Positions 35,641 to 45,868 are shown, counted from the first letter of the stretch. The stretch is DNA of 64,000 nucleotides from Dechloromonas sp. Dech2017 (GCA_009469585.1 SSXW01000009.1:1-64000); one strand, 5' to 3'. Notes: generated from the letters alone by a model not told the origin. Numbers and translations: made by a program.

Positions 35641-37407
35641 TCAGTTGGTAATCCTGCGTAGTTGAATGCCGGAAAAGCCCAGCATGGCTCCGTTTCCTGA
35701 TTTGATCAGGCGTAGGGTATCACCGCGGCTGGTGCCCAGGCCGGCGGTTACCGCTTCGTTTTCCGAGACCGGCCGGAAGGCGATGCGCAACAGCAGATCT
35801 GGCGCTTCCGGGAAGTAGGCTTCACCGACCAGTATGCCGTGGTCTTCCTTGAGACGAAGCCAGTCGGGAGACGGGCCGTCGATCTTGCCGGCAATCCGGT
35901 AGTCGCCCAGGGCGTCGAGAAAGCCTTCCGGAATTTCCCCGGGTTGCAACTTTTCCCCGAAGATCAGCGACTCGTCGCCAATCCGGCCGACGATGATCTG
36001 GTGTCCGTCGACGCTGGTCATCGACAGGCGGATGTCTTCGAAGGCGCCAACGCGGACGGGCAGCATGCCGAACAGCTTGTATTTGATGGTCAGCAGGCCA
36101 TCTTCATGCGGGACGAGGCGGAACTGGTGGCCGGCGGCGTCGACGTCGATCTGGCCCGAACTCGTCGAGATCTTGGCAAGGCCGACCATGCTGTCGAAGT
36201 AGCCGTTGAACTGGCGCAGTTCGGCGCGGGTGGGGGGTCTTTCTGCGGCGTGCGTCGGTGTTTCAAGGGTTCGGGCAAGGCCGGTTTTTGCGGCGAGCAG
36301 GAGGCGCAGGGCCTGGGTCGAAATCCGGGTAACGGCGAGGTGCGAGGTCGACGAGTTGGTCAGCACCACGACGCCGAGTTTGTGCGCCGGGAGCATGGCC
36401 ATCAGGCTGTGCGAGTCGGGCAGGGAGCCGCCGTGGCTGGCCACCGGGCCACCACCCGGGATGTCAATGCCGCTCATCATCCAGCCGAGGCCGACATATT
36501 GTCCGAAGGCGAGGGGAAAGCCCTTGTTTTGCACGCGCAACATTTCGTGCACCGAGCCGGGCGCGAGAATCTGTTGCTGGCCGGCCATGCCGTCGGCGAA
36601 CTGCATTTTCAGGAACTGCCCGAGGTCGACTACGTTGCTGAGCAGGTTGGCAGCCGGCATGTCGCGCAGCGAGAAGACCTCGATTGCCTGATGGCGATCG
36701 TAGGCCTTGGTGATCGGCTTTGCCGCGAAGCTGCTGCTGGTCATGCCGAGCGGCGCGAAAAAGTGCTGCGCCATATAGTCGTCGAAGGGTTGCTGGCCAA
36801 CTTTTTCGATGGCGGCGCCGAGCAGGGCCATACCGAGGTTGGAATAGGAAAAAACGTAGTTGGGCGGGAATGCAAGATGTTCGTCGCGAATAGCCCCGAC
36901 AACGGTGTCGAAGCGCGCCGGTTCGCGTACGTAGAGGCCGTCCAGGAAATTCGAGGGCAGGCCGGAGTGGTGGAACATGATATTGCGCGGGGTGATCGGG
37001 GCCGGATTGTCGAAGCGGCTGCGTATCGAGAATTCGGGCAAGGCTTCGGCGAGCGGCCGGTCGATGTCGAGCTTGCCGCTTTCAGCCAGTTGCATGGCGG
37101 CCGAGGCGGTGAATACCTTGGCGATCGAGCCGGCCCGGTAAACCGTTTGCGGCGTGGCCGGAATCCGGTTCTCCAGGTCGGCGTAGCCGAAACCCTGCTG
37201 CCAGATGATCGTTTGATCGTCGACCAGCGCGATGCTCAGCCCGGTGATGTCATTTTTCGACATTTCACGGTCGATCAGGCTGCGCAGCTGATCGATCGCC
37301 AGCTTGTAGTCGCCCGGGCCAGAATATTCGGCAACGGGAGGCTCAGTCGCACAACTGCCCAGGAGTAGCGCGGCAAGGACAGCGATCAGAGTGGTGCGGC
37401 GGAGCAT
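35641..37407 (-). CDS. Lipoprotein serine hydrolase (beta-lactamase / class C PBP fold)
   Basis: 588 residues. A lipoprotein signal peptide ending in the lipobox LLGSC is followed by a beta-lactamase-type domain (about residues 35-390). This has the SxxK nucleophile motif in AGSIAKVFTA, YSNLG as the YxN motif, and a HGGSLPDS segment at the KTG position. A C-terminal region of about 190 residues resembles the DUF3471-type tail of such hydrolases. It is probably a periplasmic esterase or peptidase; the substrate is unknown. The ATG at 37407 gives MLRRTTLIAVLAALLLGSC; longer starts lack a sensible signal peptide. It is divergent from cysE. Confidence 0.85.
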   Translation of the reverse strand: MLRRTTLIAVLAALLLGSCATEPPVAEYSGPGDYKLAIDQLRSLIDREMSKNDITGLSIALVDDQTIIWQQGFGYADLENRIPATPQTVYRAGSIAKVFTASAAMQLAESGKLDIDRPLAEALPEFSIRSRFDNPAPITPRNIMFHHSGLPSNFLDGLYVREPARFDTVVGAIRDEHLAFPPNYVFSYSNLGMALLGAAIEKVGQQPFDDYMAQHFFAPLGMTSSSFAAKPITKAYDRHQAIEVFSLRDMPAANLLSNVVDLGQFLKMQFADGMAGQQQILAPGSVHEMLRVQNKGFPLAFGQYVGLGWMMSGIDIPGGGPVASHGGSLPDSHSLMAMLPAHKLGVVVLTNSSTSHLAVTRISTQALRLLLAAKTGLARTLETPTHAAERPPTRAELRQFNGYFDSMVGLAKISTSSGQIDVDAAGHQFRLVPHEDGLLTIKYKLFGMLPVRVGAFEDIRLSMTSVDGHQIIVGRIGDESLIFGEKLQPGEIPEGFLDALGDYRIAGKIDGPSPDWLRLKEDHGILVGEAYFPEAPDLLLRIAFRPVSENEAVTAGLGTSRGDTLRLIKSGNGAMLGFSGIQLRRITN

Positions 37408-37536
37408 GGGCGGTGGGTCAGGGCGAAATGACTTCGGATTATAAACAAGTGTGCGGCAACTTCCCGGGAAAATAGCTGACAAAATCAGTCGAGTATTCTA
37501 AAATTGCCCTCTTTGGAAATAGGGAGATCAGGTTTC

Positions 37537-38292
37537 ATGTTCCGGCCTTTGCGTGAGGATATCCGAGCGGTTTTCGACCGCGATCCGGCGGCTCGCTCAT
37601 CGTGGGAGGTGATCACCTGTTATCCCGGCATCCATGCCTTGTTCATGCATCGCCTCGCGCACTGGATGTGGGGGCATCGGCTACGCTGGTTGGCCCGCTT
37701 TACGGCGCACCTGTCGCGCATGTTGACCGGCATCGAAATCCACCCGGGGGCGACCATTGGCCGGCGTTTCTTCATCGACCACGGCATGGGCGTGGTGATC
37801 GGCGAGACGGCCGAGATCGGCGACGATGTCACGCTCTACCATGGGGTGACGCTGGGCGGCACGTCGTGGAACAAGGGCAAGCGGCACCCGACCCTGGAAA
37901 ATGGCGTGGTGATCGGTGCCGGCGCCAAGGTGCTGGGACCTATCGTCATCGGCGCCGGGGCCAAGGTCGGCTCGAATGCCGTGGTGACCAAGCCGGTGCC
38001 GGCCGGGGCGACGGCCGTTGGCAATCCGGTCCGGATCATCGACAACGCCGAGCAGGATCGCCAGCGTGAGGCCCAGGCCGAAAAGCTCGGCTTTTCAGCT
38101 TATGCCGTGGCGCGCGATCAGGACGACCCGCTGGTCAAGGCCATTCATGCGCTACTCGATCATGCGGCCGAGACCGACCGTCGCCTGGCTTCGCTGGTCA
38201 GGGAACTCGACGCCCAGGGCGTCAAGTGCGACGAAGAGGTGCAGGCGGCGGATGCATTCGACCCGCAATACCTGAGCAAAATAGTTGACTAA
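37537..38292 (+). CDS. cysE: Serine O-acetyltransferase
   Basis: 251 residues. It makes O-acetylserine, the committed step of cysteine synthesis. The N-terminal helical part ([21 protein letters not shown]) is followed by the left-handed beta-helix of hexapeptide repeats ([20 protein letters not shown], then [20 protein letters not shown]) and the acceptor loop. The C-terminus runs on to [11 protein letters not shown], longer than plant-type forms. The last codons and the stop lie inside an IscR operator (38281-38305). Its place directly ahead of the isc operon links cysteine supply to iron-sulfur assembly. Confidence 0.95.
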   Translation: MFRPLREDIRAVFDRDPAARSSWEVITCYPGIHALFMHRLAHWMWGHRLRWLARFTAHLSRMLTGIEIHPGATIGRRFFIDHGMGVVIGETAEIGDDVTLYHGVTLGGTSWNKGKRHPTLENGVVIGAGAKVLGPIVIGAGAKVGSNAVVTKPVPAGATAVGNPVRIIDNAEQDRQREAQAEKLGFSAYAVARDQDDPLVKAIHALLDHAAETDRRLASLVRELDAQGVKCDEEVQAADAFDPQYLSKIVD

Positions 38293-38305
38293 TTTTCTCT
38301 GGTAT
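38281..38305 (+). promoter_or_regulatory. Type-1 IscR operator, site 1, overlapping the cysE stop codon and the iscR promoter
   Basis: The 25-bp site begins ATAGTTGACTAA and ends GGTAT, as in the type-1 IscR motif. TTGACT (38285-38290) doubles as a -35 element, with TATATA at 38307-38312 as a likely -10 (16-bp spacer). The cysE stop codon TAA is within the site. Confidence 0.8.
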
Positions 38306-38309
38306 ATAT

Positions 38310-38334
38310 ATAGTTGACCGCAACACTGGGTTAT
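38310..38334 (+). promoter_or_regulatory. Type-1 IscR operator, site 2
   Basis: It begins ATAGTTGACC and ends GGTTAT, with the same length and ends as site 1, 29 bp downstream of it and 15 bp before the iscR start. The tandem arrangement gives negative autoregulation of the operon by [2Fe-2S]-IscR. Confidence 0.75.
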
Positions 38335-38349
38335 TTGTAGGAGTTGGGA

Positions 38350-38853
38350 ATGCGTTTGACGACCAAGGGGCGTTTCGCCGTGACCGCCATGATGGACCTC
38401 GCGCTGCGCGGTGACGAAGGGCCGGTGGCTTTGGCCAGCATCAGCGAGCGCCAGAAAATTTCGCTGTCGTATCTCGAGCAGTTGTTTGGCAAATTGCGCC
38501 GCCACAAACTGGTGGACAGCGTACGCGGCCCCGGCGGCGGCTATTGCATCGCCCGGCCGCTCGAGTTGGTGGCGGTGGCCGACATCATCCGGGCCGTTGA
38601 TGAACAACTCGATGCGACGCAGTGCGGCGGGCGGGAAAATTGCCACGACGAAAGCCGCTGCATGACCCACGACCTGTGGTCCACCCTCAATGCCAAGATG
38701 TTCGAATACCTGGCCTCGGTGACGCTGGCCGACCTGGTCAAGCGCGAACGTACCAAGCATGGCGCCAGCGCCGCCGTGCTCGAGGATCAGCGCCGCCTGG
38801 GGCCGCAGCCGCGCGGCCGGGCCGGGCGCGACAAAATGCCGGCAACTGTTTGA
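38350..38853 (+). CDS. iscR: Iron-sulfur cluster assembly transcription factor IscR
   Basis: 167 residues of the Rrf2 family. The winged helix starts MRLTTKGRFAVTAMMDLAL, and recognition-helix residues lie in ISLSYLEQLFGKLRRHKLV. The [2Fe-2S] ligands are Cys92, Cys98 and Cys104 with His107 in CMTHDLW. The ATG at 38350 follows TAGGAG; a TTG two codons earlier is unlikely. It heads the isc operon, and its own promoter carries two type-1 sites. Confidence 0.96.
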   Translation: MRLTTKGRFAVTAMMDLALRGDEGPVALASISERQKISLSYLEQLFGKLRRHKLVDSVRGPGGGYCIARPLELVAVADIIRAVDEQLDATQCGGRENCHDESRCMTHDLWSTLNAKMFEYLASVTLADLVKRERTKHGASAAVLEDQRRLGPQPRGRAGRDKMPATV

Positions 38854-38861
38854 GTCATCCG

Positions 38862-40025
38862 ATGTTCCGCCCCGTCTATCTCGACCATAACGCCACGACG
38901 CCGCTCGATCCGGTAGTGCTGGCGGCCATGCTGCCCTGGCTGGAAAGCCAGTTCGGCAATGCGTCGAGTCGTCATGAGTACGGCCGGCGGGCCCGGCAAG
39001 CGATCGACGAGGCGCGGCAGCAGGTGGCGGCGGCGGTTAACGCGCATCCGACCGAGGTCGTGTTTACCAGCGGTGGCAGCGAAGCCAACAACCTTTTCCT
39101 CAAGGGCGCCGCGGCCAGCCTGAAGCCGGGAGTCTTGGCGGTGAGCGCCATCGAACATCCCTGCGTCCTCAAGCCGGCCGCCCAGCTGACCCGGCAGGGC
39201 TGGGAGGTGCGCATCGCTGCGGTCGACGGCAAAGGAAGGCTGAATTTCGAAAACTTTGCCGCGTTGCTGCAATCGTCCCCGAAACTGCTTTCGGTGATGC
39301 TGGCCAATAACGAAACCGGCGTCGTGCAGGATGTCCCGGCGCTGGCGTCGGCCAGCAAGGCGGCAGGCGGCGGCTGGTTCCACACCGATGCCGTGCAGGC
39401 GCTGGGCAAGTTGCCGATCGATTTCCGTGTGCTGAATGCGGCCGGCGTGCATGCCATGACGCTGTCGGCGCACAAGGCCTATGGTCCGAAAGGGGCGGCG
39501 GCACTGATTCTCGACAAGCGCGTCGAGTTGCAGCCCTTGATTGCCGGTGGCGGCCACGAGCGCGGTTTGCGTTCGGGCACCGAAAACGTCGCGGCCATCG
39601 TCGGATTTGGCGTGGCCGCGGAACTTGCGGCGTGCCGCGTTGCCGAAGTGTCGGATCGCTGGCGGGCCATGCAGGCCAAGCTGGAAGCCGGGCTGGCCGG
39701 ACTGGGCGCCCGGATCTTCGCGGCGCAAGCGATGCGCTTGCCGAACACCAGTTATTTCGCCTTTCCCGAGATCGATGGCGAAACGCTGGTCGGCAAGCTG
39801 GACCGCGAAGGTTTTGCCGTGGCCAGCGGCGCCGCCTGTTCCAGTGCCAACCCGGAGCCGTCGCACGTGTTGCGGGCCATGGGCGTGGCGCCGGAAATCG
39901 CCCGCGGGGCGGTGCGCGTCAGCCTTGGCGCGGCCAACACCGACGCGGAAATCGAACAATTCATCAACGCCCTGCAGGTCACAGTCGGACGCCTGCAGGG
40001 ATTGACGGCGGTTGTCGCCAGCTGA
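38862..40025 (+). CDS. Cysteine desulfurase, NifS/IscS-like, additional copy
   Basis: 387 residues. A PLP enzyme that takes sulfur from cysteine as an enzyme persulfide. It starts [16 protein letters not shown]. The PLP lysine lies in [11 protein letters not shown], and the persulfide Cys326 in [21 protein letters not shown]. It differs clearly from the following IscS (that one has HKTYGPKG and [12 protein letters not shown]) and lacks the IscS C-terminal extension. It sits 8 bp after iscR, ahead of iscS, so it belongs to the operon. A sulfur-donor role for a second acceptor is possible. A repeat-like segment lies at 39218-39257. Confidence 0.9.
   Translation: MFRPVYLDHNATTPLDPVVLAAMLPWLESQFGNASSRHEYGRRARQAIDEARQQVAAAVNAHPTEVVFTSGGSEANNLFLKGAAASLKPGVLAVSAIEHPCVLKPAAQLTRQGWEVRIAAVDGKGRLNFENFAALLQSSPKLLSVMLANNETGVVQDVPALASASKAAGGGWFHTDAVQALGKLPIDFRVLNAAGVHAMTLSAHKAYGPKGAAALILDKRVELQPLIAGGGHERGLRSGTENVAAIVGFGVAAELAACRVAEVSDRWRAMQAKLEAGLAGLGARIFAAQAMRLPNTSYFAFPEIDGETLVGKLDREGFAVASGAACSSANPEPSHVLRAMGVAPEIARGAVRVSLGAANTDAEIEQFINALQVTVGRLQGLTAVVAS
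39218..39257 (-). repeat. Possible degenerate copy of the dispersed repeat (inside the NifS-like gene)
   Basis: The minus strand reads GGCAAAGTTTTCGAAATTC, then AGCCTTCCTTTGCCGTCGACC. It is similar to copy 9, but the encoded VDGKGRLNF is also normal for the family, so chance is not excluded. Confidence 0.35.
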
Positions 40026-40059
40026 TCCGTCCGAACAACCCGACTTAGCGAGAATGACG

Positions 40060-41271
40060 ATGAAACTCCCGATCTACCTGGATTACTCGGCAACCACCCC
40101 GGTCGACCCGCGCGTTGCGGACAAGATGATTCCCTACCTGTGCGAGCACTTCGGCAATCCAGCCTCGCGTTCGCATAGCTTTGGCTGGGTGGCGGATACG
40201 GCGGTCGAGCAGGCGCGCGAGCAGGTCGCCGCCCTGGTCAATGCCGACCCCAAGGAAATCGTCTGGACTTCCGGTGCCACCGAATCGAACAACCTCGCCA
40301 TCAAGGGTGCGGCCAATTTCTACGCCGGTACCAAGGGCAAGCACATCATCACGGTCAAGACCGAGCACAAGGCCGTGCTCGACACCGTCCGCGAAATCGA
40401 GCGCCAGGGCTTCGAGGCGACCTATCTCGACGTCCAGGAAAATGGCCTGCTCGATCTCGAAGCCTTCAAGGCGGCGATCCGCCCGGATACCGTGCTCGCC
40501 TCGGTGATGTTCGTCAACAACGAGGTCGGCGTCATCCAGCCGATCGCCGAACTCGGTGAAATCTGCCGCGAGAAGGGCATCATCTTCCACGTCGATGCGG
40601 CCCAGGCTACCGGCAAGGTCGACATCGACCTTTCCAAGCTCAAGGTTGACCTGATGAGCTTCTCGGCTCATAAAACCTACGGCCCGAAAGGCATCGGCGC
40701 CCTCTACGTGCGGCGCAAGCCGCGCGTTCGCCTCGAAGCCCAGATGCATGGCGGCGGCCACGAGCGCGGTTTCCGCTCCGGCACTCTGGCCACGCACCAG
40801 ATCGTCGGCATGGGCGAAGCCTTCCGCCTGGCCCGCGAGGAAATGGCCGAAGAAAATGCCCGCATCGGCAAGCTGCGCGACAAGCTGCTCAAGGGCTTGC
40901 AGGACATCGAGGCGACCTACGTCAACGGTGACCTGACCCAGCGCGTGGCGCACAATCTCAACATCAGCTTCGCCTACGTCGAAGGCGAATCGATGATCAT
41001 GGCGATCAAGGACCTGGCGGTTTCGTCCGGCTCGGCCTGCACCTCGGCCAGCCTGGAGCCGTCCTACGTGCTGCGTGCCCTGGGGCGCGACGACGAACTG
41101 GCCCACAGCTCGATCCGCTTCAGCATTGGCCGGTTCACGACGGAAGAAGAAATTGACTATGCAATCAATTTGTTGCATACGAAAGTTGGCAAATTACGTG
41201 ACCTTTCTCCGCTGTGGGAAATGTACAAGGACGGCATTGATCTGAACACCGTGCAATGGGCCGCCCACTAA
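40060..41271 (+). CDS. iscS: Cysteine desulfurase IscS
   Basis: 403 residues, very close to the classical IscS. It starts [20 protein letters not shown]; the PLP lysine is in [16 protein letters not shown], the persulfide Cys327 in [21 protein letters not shown], and the C-terminus is the typical [18 protein letters not shown]. It supplies persulfide sulfur to IscU and probably to tRNA thiolation. I chose the ATG at 40060, which matches the family start, over the ATG two codons before. Confidence 0.97.
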   Translation: MKLPIYLDYSATTPVDPRVADKMIPYLCEHFGNPASRSHSFGWVADTAVEQAREQVAALVNADPKEIVWTSGATESNNLAIKGAANFYAGTKGKHIITVKTEHKAVLDTVREIERQGFEATYLDVQENGLLDLEAFKAAIRPDTVLASVMFVNNEVGVIQPIAELGEICREKGIIFHVDAAQATGKVDIDLSKLKVDLMSFSAHKTYGPKGIGALYVRRKPRVRLEAQMHGGGHERGFRSGTLATHQIVGMGEAFRLAREEMAEENARIGKLRDKLLKGLQDIEATYVNGDLTQRVAHNLNISFAYVEGESMIMAIKDLAVSSGSACTSASLEPSYVLRALGRDDELAHSSIRFSIGRFTTEEEIDYAINLLHTKVGKLRDLSPLWEMYKDGIDLNTVQWAAH

Positions 41272-41292
41272 GGAAATTTTAGGAGAATTAAC

Positions 41293-41676
41293 ATGAGCTA
41301 TAGCGTAAAAGTCATTGATCACTATGAGAATCCGCGTAACGTCGGTTCCTTCGGCAAGGAAGACGACGGCGTCGGTACCGGCATGGTTGGCGCGCCGGCC
41401 TGCGGCGACGTCATGAAGCTGCAAATCAAGGTCAACAAGTCGGGCGTCATCGAGGATGCCAAGTTCAAGACTTACGGCTGCGGTTCGGCGATCGCCTCGT
41501 CGTCGCTGGTCACCGAGTGGGTCAAGGGCAAGACGGTGGACCAGGCGCTGGCCATCAAAAACACCGAGATCGCCGAAGAACTGGCCCTGCCGCCGGTTAA
41601 AATCCACTGTTCGATCCTGGCCGAGGATGCCATCAAGGCAGCTGTGGCGGATTACAAGAAAAAGCACGGAGAATAA
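41293..41676 (+). CDS. iscU: Iron-sulfur cluster scaffold IscU
   Basis: 127 residues. The three cluster cysteines are in [23 protein letters not shown] and [12 protein letters not shown]; the Asp after the first Cys is conserved. LPPVK just before the last Cys is the HscA recognition motif. It starts after AGGAGAATTAAC. It assembles [2Fe-2S] clusters using IscS sulfur. Confidence 0.97.
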   Translation: MSYSVKVIDHYENPRNVGSFGKEDDGVGTGMVGAPACGDVMKLQIKVNKSGVIEDAKFKTYGCGSAIASSSLVTEWVKGKTVDQALAIKNTEIAEELALPPVKIHCSILAEDAIKAAVADYKKKHGE

Positions 41677-41678
41677 GT

Positions 41679-42002
41679 ATGGCAGTCACCTTGAGCGACA
41701 AGGCGGCGCAACACGTCGCCAACTTCCTGACCAAGCGCGGCAAGGGCATCGGTCTGCGCCTCGGCGTGCGGACCAGCGGCTGTTCGGGCATGGCGTACAA
41801 GCTGGAGTTTGTCGACGAGGTGAATCCGGACGACCAGGTTTTCGAATCGGCCGGCGTCAAGGTCATCGTCGATGCCAAGAGCCTGCCCTACCTCGACGGC
41901 ATGGAGCTCGACTACGCCCGCGAAGGCCTGAACGAGGGCTTCAAATTCAACAATCCGAACGTCAAGGATCAGTGCGGCTGCGGCGAGTCCTTCAACGTCT
42001 GA
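41679..42002 (+). CDS. iscA: A-type iron-sulfur carrier IscA
   Basis: 107 residues. The three conserved cysteines are in [17 protein letters not shown] and in the C-terminal CGCGESFNV. It is two bases from iscU. It carries iron or clusters to apo-proteins. Confidence 0.96.
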   Translation: MAVTLSDKAAQHVANFLTKRGKGIGLRLGVRTSGCSGMAYKLEFVDEVNPDDQVFESAGVKVIVDAKSLPYLDGMELDYAREGLNEGFKFNNPNVKDQCGCGESFNV

Positions 42003-42529
42003 TGGATTTCAAGGCCGATCATTTCGCGCTTTTCGGGATCAAGCCGGTTTTCCGGCTCGACCTCTCCGATCTCGATTCACGTTACCGCGACATCCAGGCG
42101 CAGGTGCATCCCGACCGCTTCGCCCATGCCGGCGAAGCCGAGCGGCGCCTGTCGATGCAGTGGGCGACGCACGCCAACGAGGCCTACCAGACGCTGAAAA
42201 AGCCGTTGGAGCGGGCCAAATACTTGCTCCATCTGGCCGGCCACGACATTCAGGCCGAGAGCAACACCGCGATGCCGGCCGATTTCCTGATCGAACAGAT
42301 GGAATGGCGCGAAGCGGTGATGGATGCCCGCAACGGCGGCGATCATCACGAACTTGAACACCTGCACAACCGCCTGCGTGGCGATATCAGGAATCGCTAC
42401 GACGAACTGGCGCAACTGCTCGACGAAGCCGTCGATCATGCCCAGGCGGTCGATCGCGTGCGCCGCCTGATGTTCCTGGAAAAACTCCTGTACGAAATCG
42501 ACGACGCGCTGGCGTCGCTGGAAGAATAA
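42002..42529 (+). CDS. hscB: Co-chaperone HscB (Hsc20)
   Basis: 175 residues. An N-terminal J domain has HPD in VHPDRFAHAGEAERRLS, and a C-terminal helical domain binds IscU (LIEQMEWREAVMDA, LMFLEKLLYEIDDAL). The start ATG shares its A with the iscA stop (TGATG), so the two are translationally coupled. Confidence 0.95.
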   Translation: MDFKADHFALFGIKPVFRLDLSDLDSRYRDIQAQVHPDRFAHAGEAERRLSMQWATHANEAYQTLKKPLERAKYLLHLAGHDIQAESNTAMPADFLIEQMEWREAVMDARNGGDHHELEHLHNRLRGDIRNRYDELAQLLDEAVDHAQAVDRVRRLMFLEKLLYEIDDALASLEE

Positions 42530-42532
42530 AAA

Positions 42533-44422
42533 ATGGCTTTGTTTCAAATCGCCGAGCCGGGCGAATCGGCGGCTCCGCACGAGCACAAGCTCGCCATCGG
42601 CATCGATCTCGGCACCACCAATTCGCTGGTCGCCACCGTACGTAGCGGCATCGCCGTCTGCCTGAGCGACGACCGCGGGCGCAGCCTGTTGCCTTCCGTC
42701 GTGCGCTACCACGCCGATGGCTCGACCGAGGTCGGCTTCGACGCCCAGAAGAATCAGGCGGTCGACCCGAAAAACACCATCGTTTCCGTAAAGCGCTTCA
42801 TGGGCCGGGGCACGCGCGACATCGCCCACGTCGAGGCCATGCCCTACGATTTCGTCGAATCGCCCGGGATGGTCCGCCTGAAGACGCACGCCGGCATCAA
42901 GAGCCCGGTCGAGATTTCGGCCGAAATCCTCAAGTCGCTTAAGGTCCGTGCCGAAGCGGCCTTGGGCGGCGACCTAGTCGGCGCCGTGATCACCGTGCCG
43001 GCTTATTTCGACGACGCACAGCGCCAGGCGACCAAGGACGCCGCCCGCCTGGCCGGTCTCAACGTGCTGCGCCTGTTGAACGAGCCGACCGCCGCGGCCA
43101 TCGCCTATGGCCTGGACAACGGCGCCGAGGGCGTCTATGCGGTCTATGACCTGGGCGGCGGGACCTTCGACATTTCCATCCTCAAGCTGACCAAGGGCGT
43201 TTTCGAGGTCATGTCCACCGGCGGCGATTCGGCGCTCGGTGGCGACGATTTCGATCACCGCATCTACTGCTGGGTCATCGAGCAGGCCAGGTTGCAGCCA
43301 CTTTCGCCGGAAGACGCGCGGCGGCTGATGATGCGCTGCCGCGAGGCCAAGGAATTCCTGACCAACAATTCCGAGGCGCCGATTTCCTTGCGCCTGGCGT
43401 CAGGCGATGTGGTCGAGGTCAAGCTCGATGTCGCCACCTTCGCCGAGATCACCCAGACGCTGATTTCGAAGACCCTGCAGCCGGTCAAGAAGGCCTTGCG
43501 CGATGCCGGCCTGCGCGCCGACGAGATCAAGGGCGTCGTCATGGTCGGTGGCGCCACCCGCATGCCGCAGGTGCAGAAGGCGGTCGGCGATTTCTTCCGC
43601 CAGCAGCCGCTGACCAATCTCGACCCGGACAAGGTGGTGGCGCTTGGCGCCGCTACCCAGGCCAACCTGCTGGCCGGTAACAAAACGGGCAAGGACGACT
43701 GGCTGCTGCTCGACGTCATCCCGCTGTCGCTCGGCCTGGAAACCATGGGCGGCCTGACCGAAAAGGTCATTCCGCGCAATTCGACCATCCCGACGGCGCG
43801 CGCCCAGGAATTCACCACCTTCAAGGACGGCCAGACGGCGATGGCCATCCACGTCGTGCAGGGCGAACGCGAAATGATTGCCGACTGCCGCTCGCTGGCC
43901 CGCTTCGAATTGCGCGGCATTCCGCCGATGGTGGCCGGGGCGGCGCGCATCCGCGTCACCTTCCAGGTCGATGCCGACGGCCTGCTGTCGGTCACCGCCC
44001 GCGAGCAGACCACCGGCGTCGAGGCCAGCATCACCGTCAAGCCGTCCTATGGCCTGTCCGACGACGAGATCGCCGGCATGCTCAAGGACTCGATGGCGCA
44101 CGCCAAGGACGACGCGATGACCCGCGCGCTGCGCGAGGCGCAGGTCGAGGCGCAGCGCATGATCGAGGCAACCGAGGCGGCGCTGGCCGAAGACCCGCAC
44201 CTGCTCAACGCGGCGGAAACAGCGAAGATTCGGGCGACGATCGCCAAGCTTGCCGAAACCATGGCCGGCGACAACCGCCGGCTGATCAACATCGCCATGG
44301 ACGACCTCGGCTACGAAACCCAGGCCTTCGCCCATCGTCGCATGGACCAGAGCATCAAGAAGGTCTTGTCCGGCCGCAAGGTCGACGACATCAAGGTCGG
44401 AGAAGACGGAGAAACAGCATGA
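42533..44422 (+). CDS. hscA: Hsp70-type chaperone HscA
   Basis: 629 residues. The Hsp70 ATPase signatures are present: [28 protein letters not shown] and [14 protein letters not shown] substrate-binding domain and helical lid follow. HscA releases the cluster from IscU by binding its LPPVK motif with HscB. It lies 3 bp after hscB and overlaps fdx by 4 bp. Confidence 0.97.
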   Translation: MALFQIAEPGESAAPHEHKLAIGIDLGTTNSLVATVRSGIAVCLSDDRGRSLLPSVVRYHADGSTEVGFDAQKNQAVDPKNTIVSVKRFMGRGTRDIAHVEAMPYDFVESPGMVRLKTHAGIKSPVEISAEILKSLKVRAEAALGGDLVGAVITVPAYFDDAQRQATKDAARLAGLNVLRLLNEPTAAAIAYGLDNGAEGVYAVYDLGGGTFDISILKLTKGVFEVMSTGGDSALGGDDFDHRIYCWVIEQARLQPLSPEDARRLMMRCREAKEFLTNNSEAPISLRLASGDVVEVKLDVATFAEITQTLISKTLQPVKKALRDAGLRADEIKGVVMVGGATRMPQVQKAVGDFFRQQPLTNLDPDKVVALGAATQANLLAGNKTGKDDWLLLDVIPLSLGLETMGGLTEKVIPRNSTIPTARAQEFTTFKDGQTAMAIHVVQGEREMIADCRSLARFELRGIPPMVAGAARIRVTFQVDADGLLSVTAREQTTGVEASITVKPSYGLSDDEIAGMLKDSMAHAKDDAMTRALREAQVEAQRMIEATEAALAEDPHLLNAAETAKIRATIAKLAETMAGDNRRLINIAMDDLGYETQAFAHRRMDQSIKKVLSGRKVDDIKVGEDGETA

Positions 44423-44763
44423 CCCAAATCATCGTATTGCCGCACGTCGAGCTGTGCCCGGACGGCGCCGTGATCGAGGCCGAAGAAGGCAAGTCGATCT
44501 GCGAGAACCTGCTGGCCAATGACATCGAACTCGACCACGCCTGCGAAATGTCCTGCGCCTGCACGACCTGCCATGTCATCGTCCGCGAGGGCTTCAACTC
44601 GCTGGAGGCCGCCGAGGAGACCGAGGAAGACCTGCTCGACAAGGCCTGGGGGCTGGAGCCGAATTCCCGCCTGGGCTGCCAGGCAATCGTGCGGTCGACG
44701 CCAATTACGGTCGAAATTCCGAAATACAGCATCAACATGGCGAAGGAAGGCCACCGCAAATGA
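44419..44763 (+). CDS. fdx: [2Fe-2S] ferredoxin, Isc type
   Basis: 114 residues. The cluster cysteines are in [16 protein letters not shown] and LGCQAIV. The C-terminus VEIPKYSIN is characteristic of Isc ferredoxins. It donates electrons for cluster assembly. It overlaps both hscA and iscX by 4 bp. A segment around 44690-44726 resembles the dispersed repeat and encodes an atypical VRSTPIT before VEIPKY. Confidence 0.95.
   Translation: MTQIIVLPHVELCPDGAVIEAEEGKSICENLLANDIELDHACEMSCACTTCHVIVREGFNSLEAAEETEEDLLDKAWGLEPNSRLGCQAIVRSTPITVEIPKYSINMAKEGHRK
44690..44726 (-). repeat. Possible degenerate copy of the dispersed repeat (inside fdx)
   Basis: The minus strand reads TTTCGGAATTTCGACCGTAA, then TTGGCGTCGACCGCAC. 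Coding constraint (VEIPKY) explains part of the match. Confidence 0.3.
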
Positions 44764-44954
44764 AATGGACCGACATCAACGACATCGCCATCGAACTGAG
44801 CGATGCCCATCCCGACCAGGATCCGCTGAAGATCAATTTCGTCGACCTGCGCGACTGGGTGATGGCCTTGCCCGGCTTCAACGACGACCCCAAGCACTGT
44901 GGCGAGAAAATCCTCGAAGCCATCCAGCAAGCCTGGATCGACGAGGTTTCCTGA
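44760..44954 (+). CDS. iscX: Fe-S assembly protein IscX
   Basis: 64 residues, acidic and all-helical. It starts [22 protein letters not shown] and has the DLRDWVMALPGFNDDP motif of IscX. It binds IscS and iron and modulates cluster assembly. It closes the canonical isc order. Confidence 0.95.
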   Translation: MKWTDINDIAIELSDAHPDQDPLKINFVDLRDWVMALPGFNDDPKHCGEKILEAIQQAWIDEVS

Positions 44955-44963
44955 TTTTTCCCG

Positions 44964-45359
44964 ATGAAACCGCGTGAATTTCCCGGCCGGGGTGGTCAGC
45001 TCAACGTGCTGGGCGGCCCCTTGCTGCCGTGCAGCGACGATCCGGTCACCGGGTTTTTCCGCGACGGCTGCTGCAATACCTCGGAGGAGGATCTCGGCAG
45101 CCATACCATCTGCGTCATCCTCACCGACGAATTTCTGGCCTTCTCCAAGCGCAGCGGTAACGATCTCTCTACGCCGCGCCCGGAATTCAATTTCCCCGGA
45201 CTCCAGGCCGGTCAGCGCTGGTGCCTCTGTGCGGCGCGCTGGGTCGAGGCCTGGCGGGCCGGCAGTGCGCCGAGAGTGTCGCTTAATGCCACCAACCAGG
45301 CCGCGCTGGAAATCGTGCCGCTCGACCTGCTCAAGCAATACGCCATCGACCTGCACTGA
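44964..45359 (+). CDS. DUF2237 family protein
   Basis: 131 residues. The DUF2237 hallmarks are visible: [54 protein letters not shown] and [15 protein letters not shown]. The function is unknown; the cysteines and compact form suggest a small enzyme or metal protein. It lies 9 bp after iscX, so it is probably cotranscribed with the isc operon. Confidence 0.88.
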   Translation: MKPREFPGRGGQLNVLGGPLLPCSDDPVTGFFRDGCCNTSEEDLGSHTICVILTDEFLAFSKRSGNDLSTPRPEFNFPGLQAGQRWCLCAARWVEAWRAGSAPRVSLNATNQAALEIVPLDLLKQYAIDLH

Positions 45360-45445
45360 GCCGGGAGCCTTGCCGGCAAATCGTTGGAAAAAAGGGAGTC
45401 GACGTTTTTCCGGCCGAACGGCCAATACCGACTGATAATCCGCCC

Positions 45446-45673
45446 ATGTCAGAAAAACAAGCCAACAACCCCCTGCACGGCCTGACCCTGGAAACCATCC
45501 TGAAGCGCCTCGTCGCTCATTACGGCTGGGCCGAACTGGGGCAGATCATCGCCATCCGCTGCTTCAACCTCGACCCGAGCATCGCTTCCAGTCTCAAATT
45601 CCTGCGCCGTACGCCATGGGCGCGGGAAAAGGTCGAATCCCTCTACCTCTCTACCGATTTCGACACGCCATGA
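45446..45673 (+). CDS. VF530-family DNA-binding protein
   Basis: 75 residues. It matches the VF530 fold pattern: [25 protein letters not shown], then [26 protein letters not shown]. The family is described as DNA-binding from structure; its role is unknown. It overlaps the next gene by 4 bp. Confidence 0.88.
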   Translation: MSEKQANNPLHGLTLETILKRLVAHYGWAELGQIIAIRCFNLDPSIASSLKFLRRTPWAREKVESLYLSTDFDTP

Positions 45674-45867
45674 CCTACGAAGAACACCTCGACGAAGTGA
45701 CGACGCTGATCACCGAGAAATACGACGTCGCCGACCAGGCAGCGATCGACATGGTCATGCGCGCCCAGGCCGACGATTATTTCAGCGGCCACGACGACGA
45801 TCCGGCCATCTGCACGCTGGACCGGGCACACCTCGACGCCCGGGCCGTCTACAAGAAATACAAGTAA
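45670..45867 (+). CDS. Small acidic hypothetical protein
   Basis: 65 residues, [20 protein letters not shown] and onward, with [14 protein letters not shown]. It is all-helical and acidic, and I recognise no family. Its ATG overlaps the VF530 stop (ATGA), so it is translationally coupled and likely real. Confidence 0.65.
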   Translation: MTYEEHLDEVTTLITEKYDVADQAAIDMVMRAQADDYFSGHDDDPAICTLDRAHLDARAVYKKYK

Positions 45868-45868
45868 C

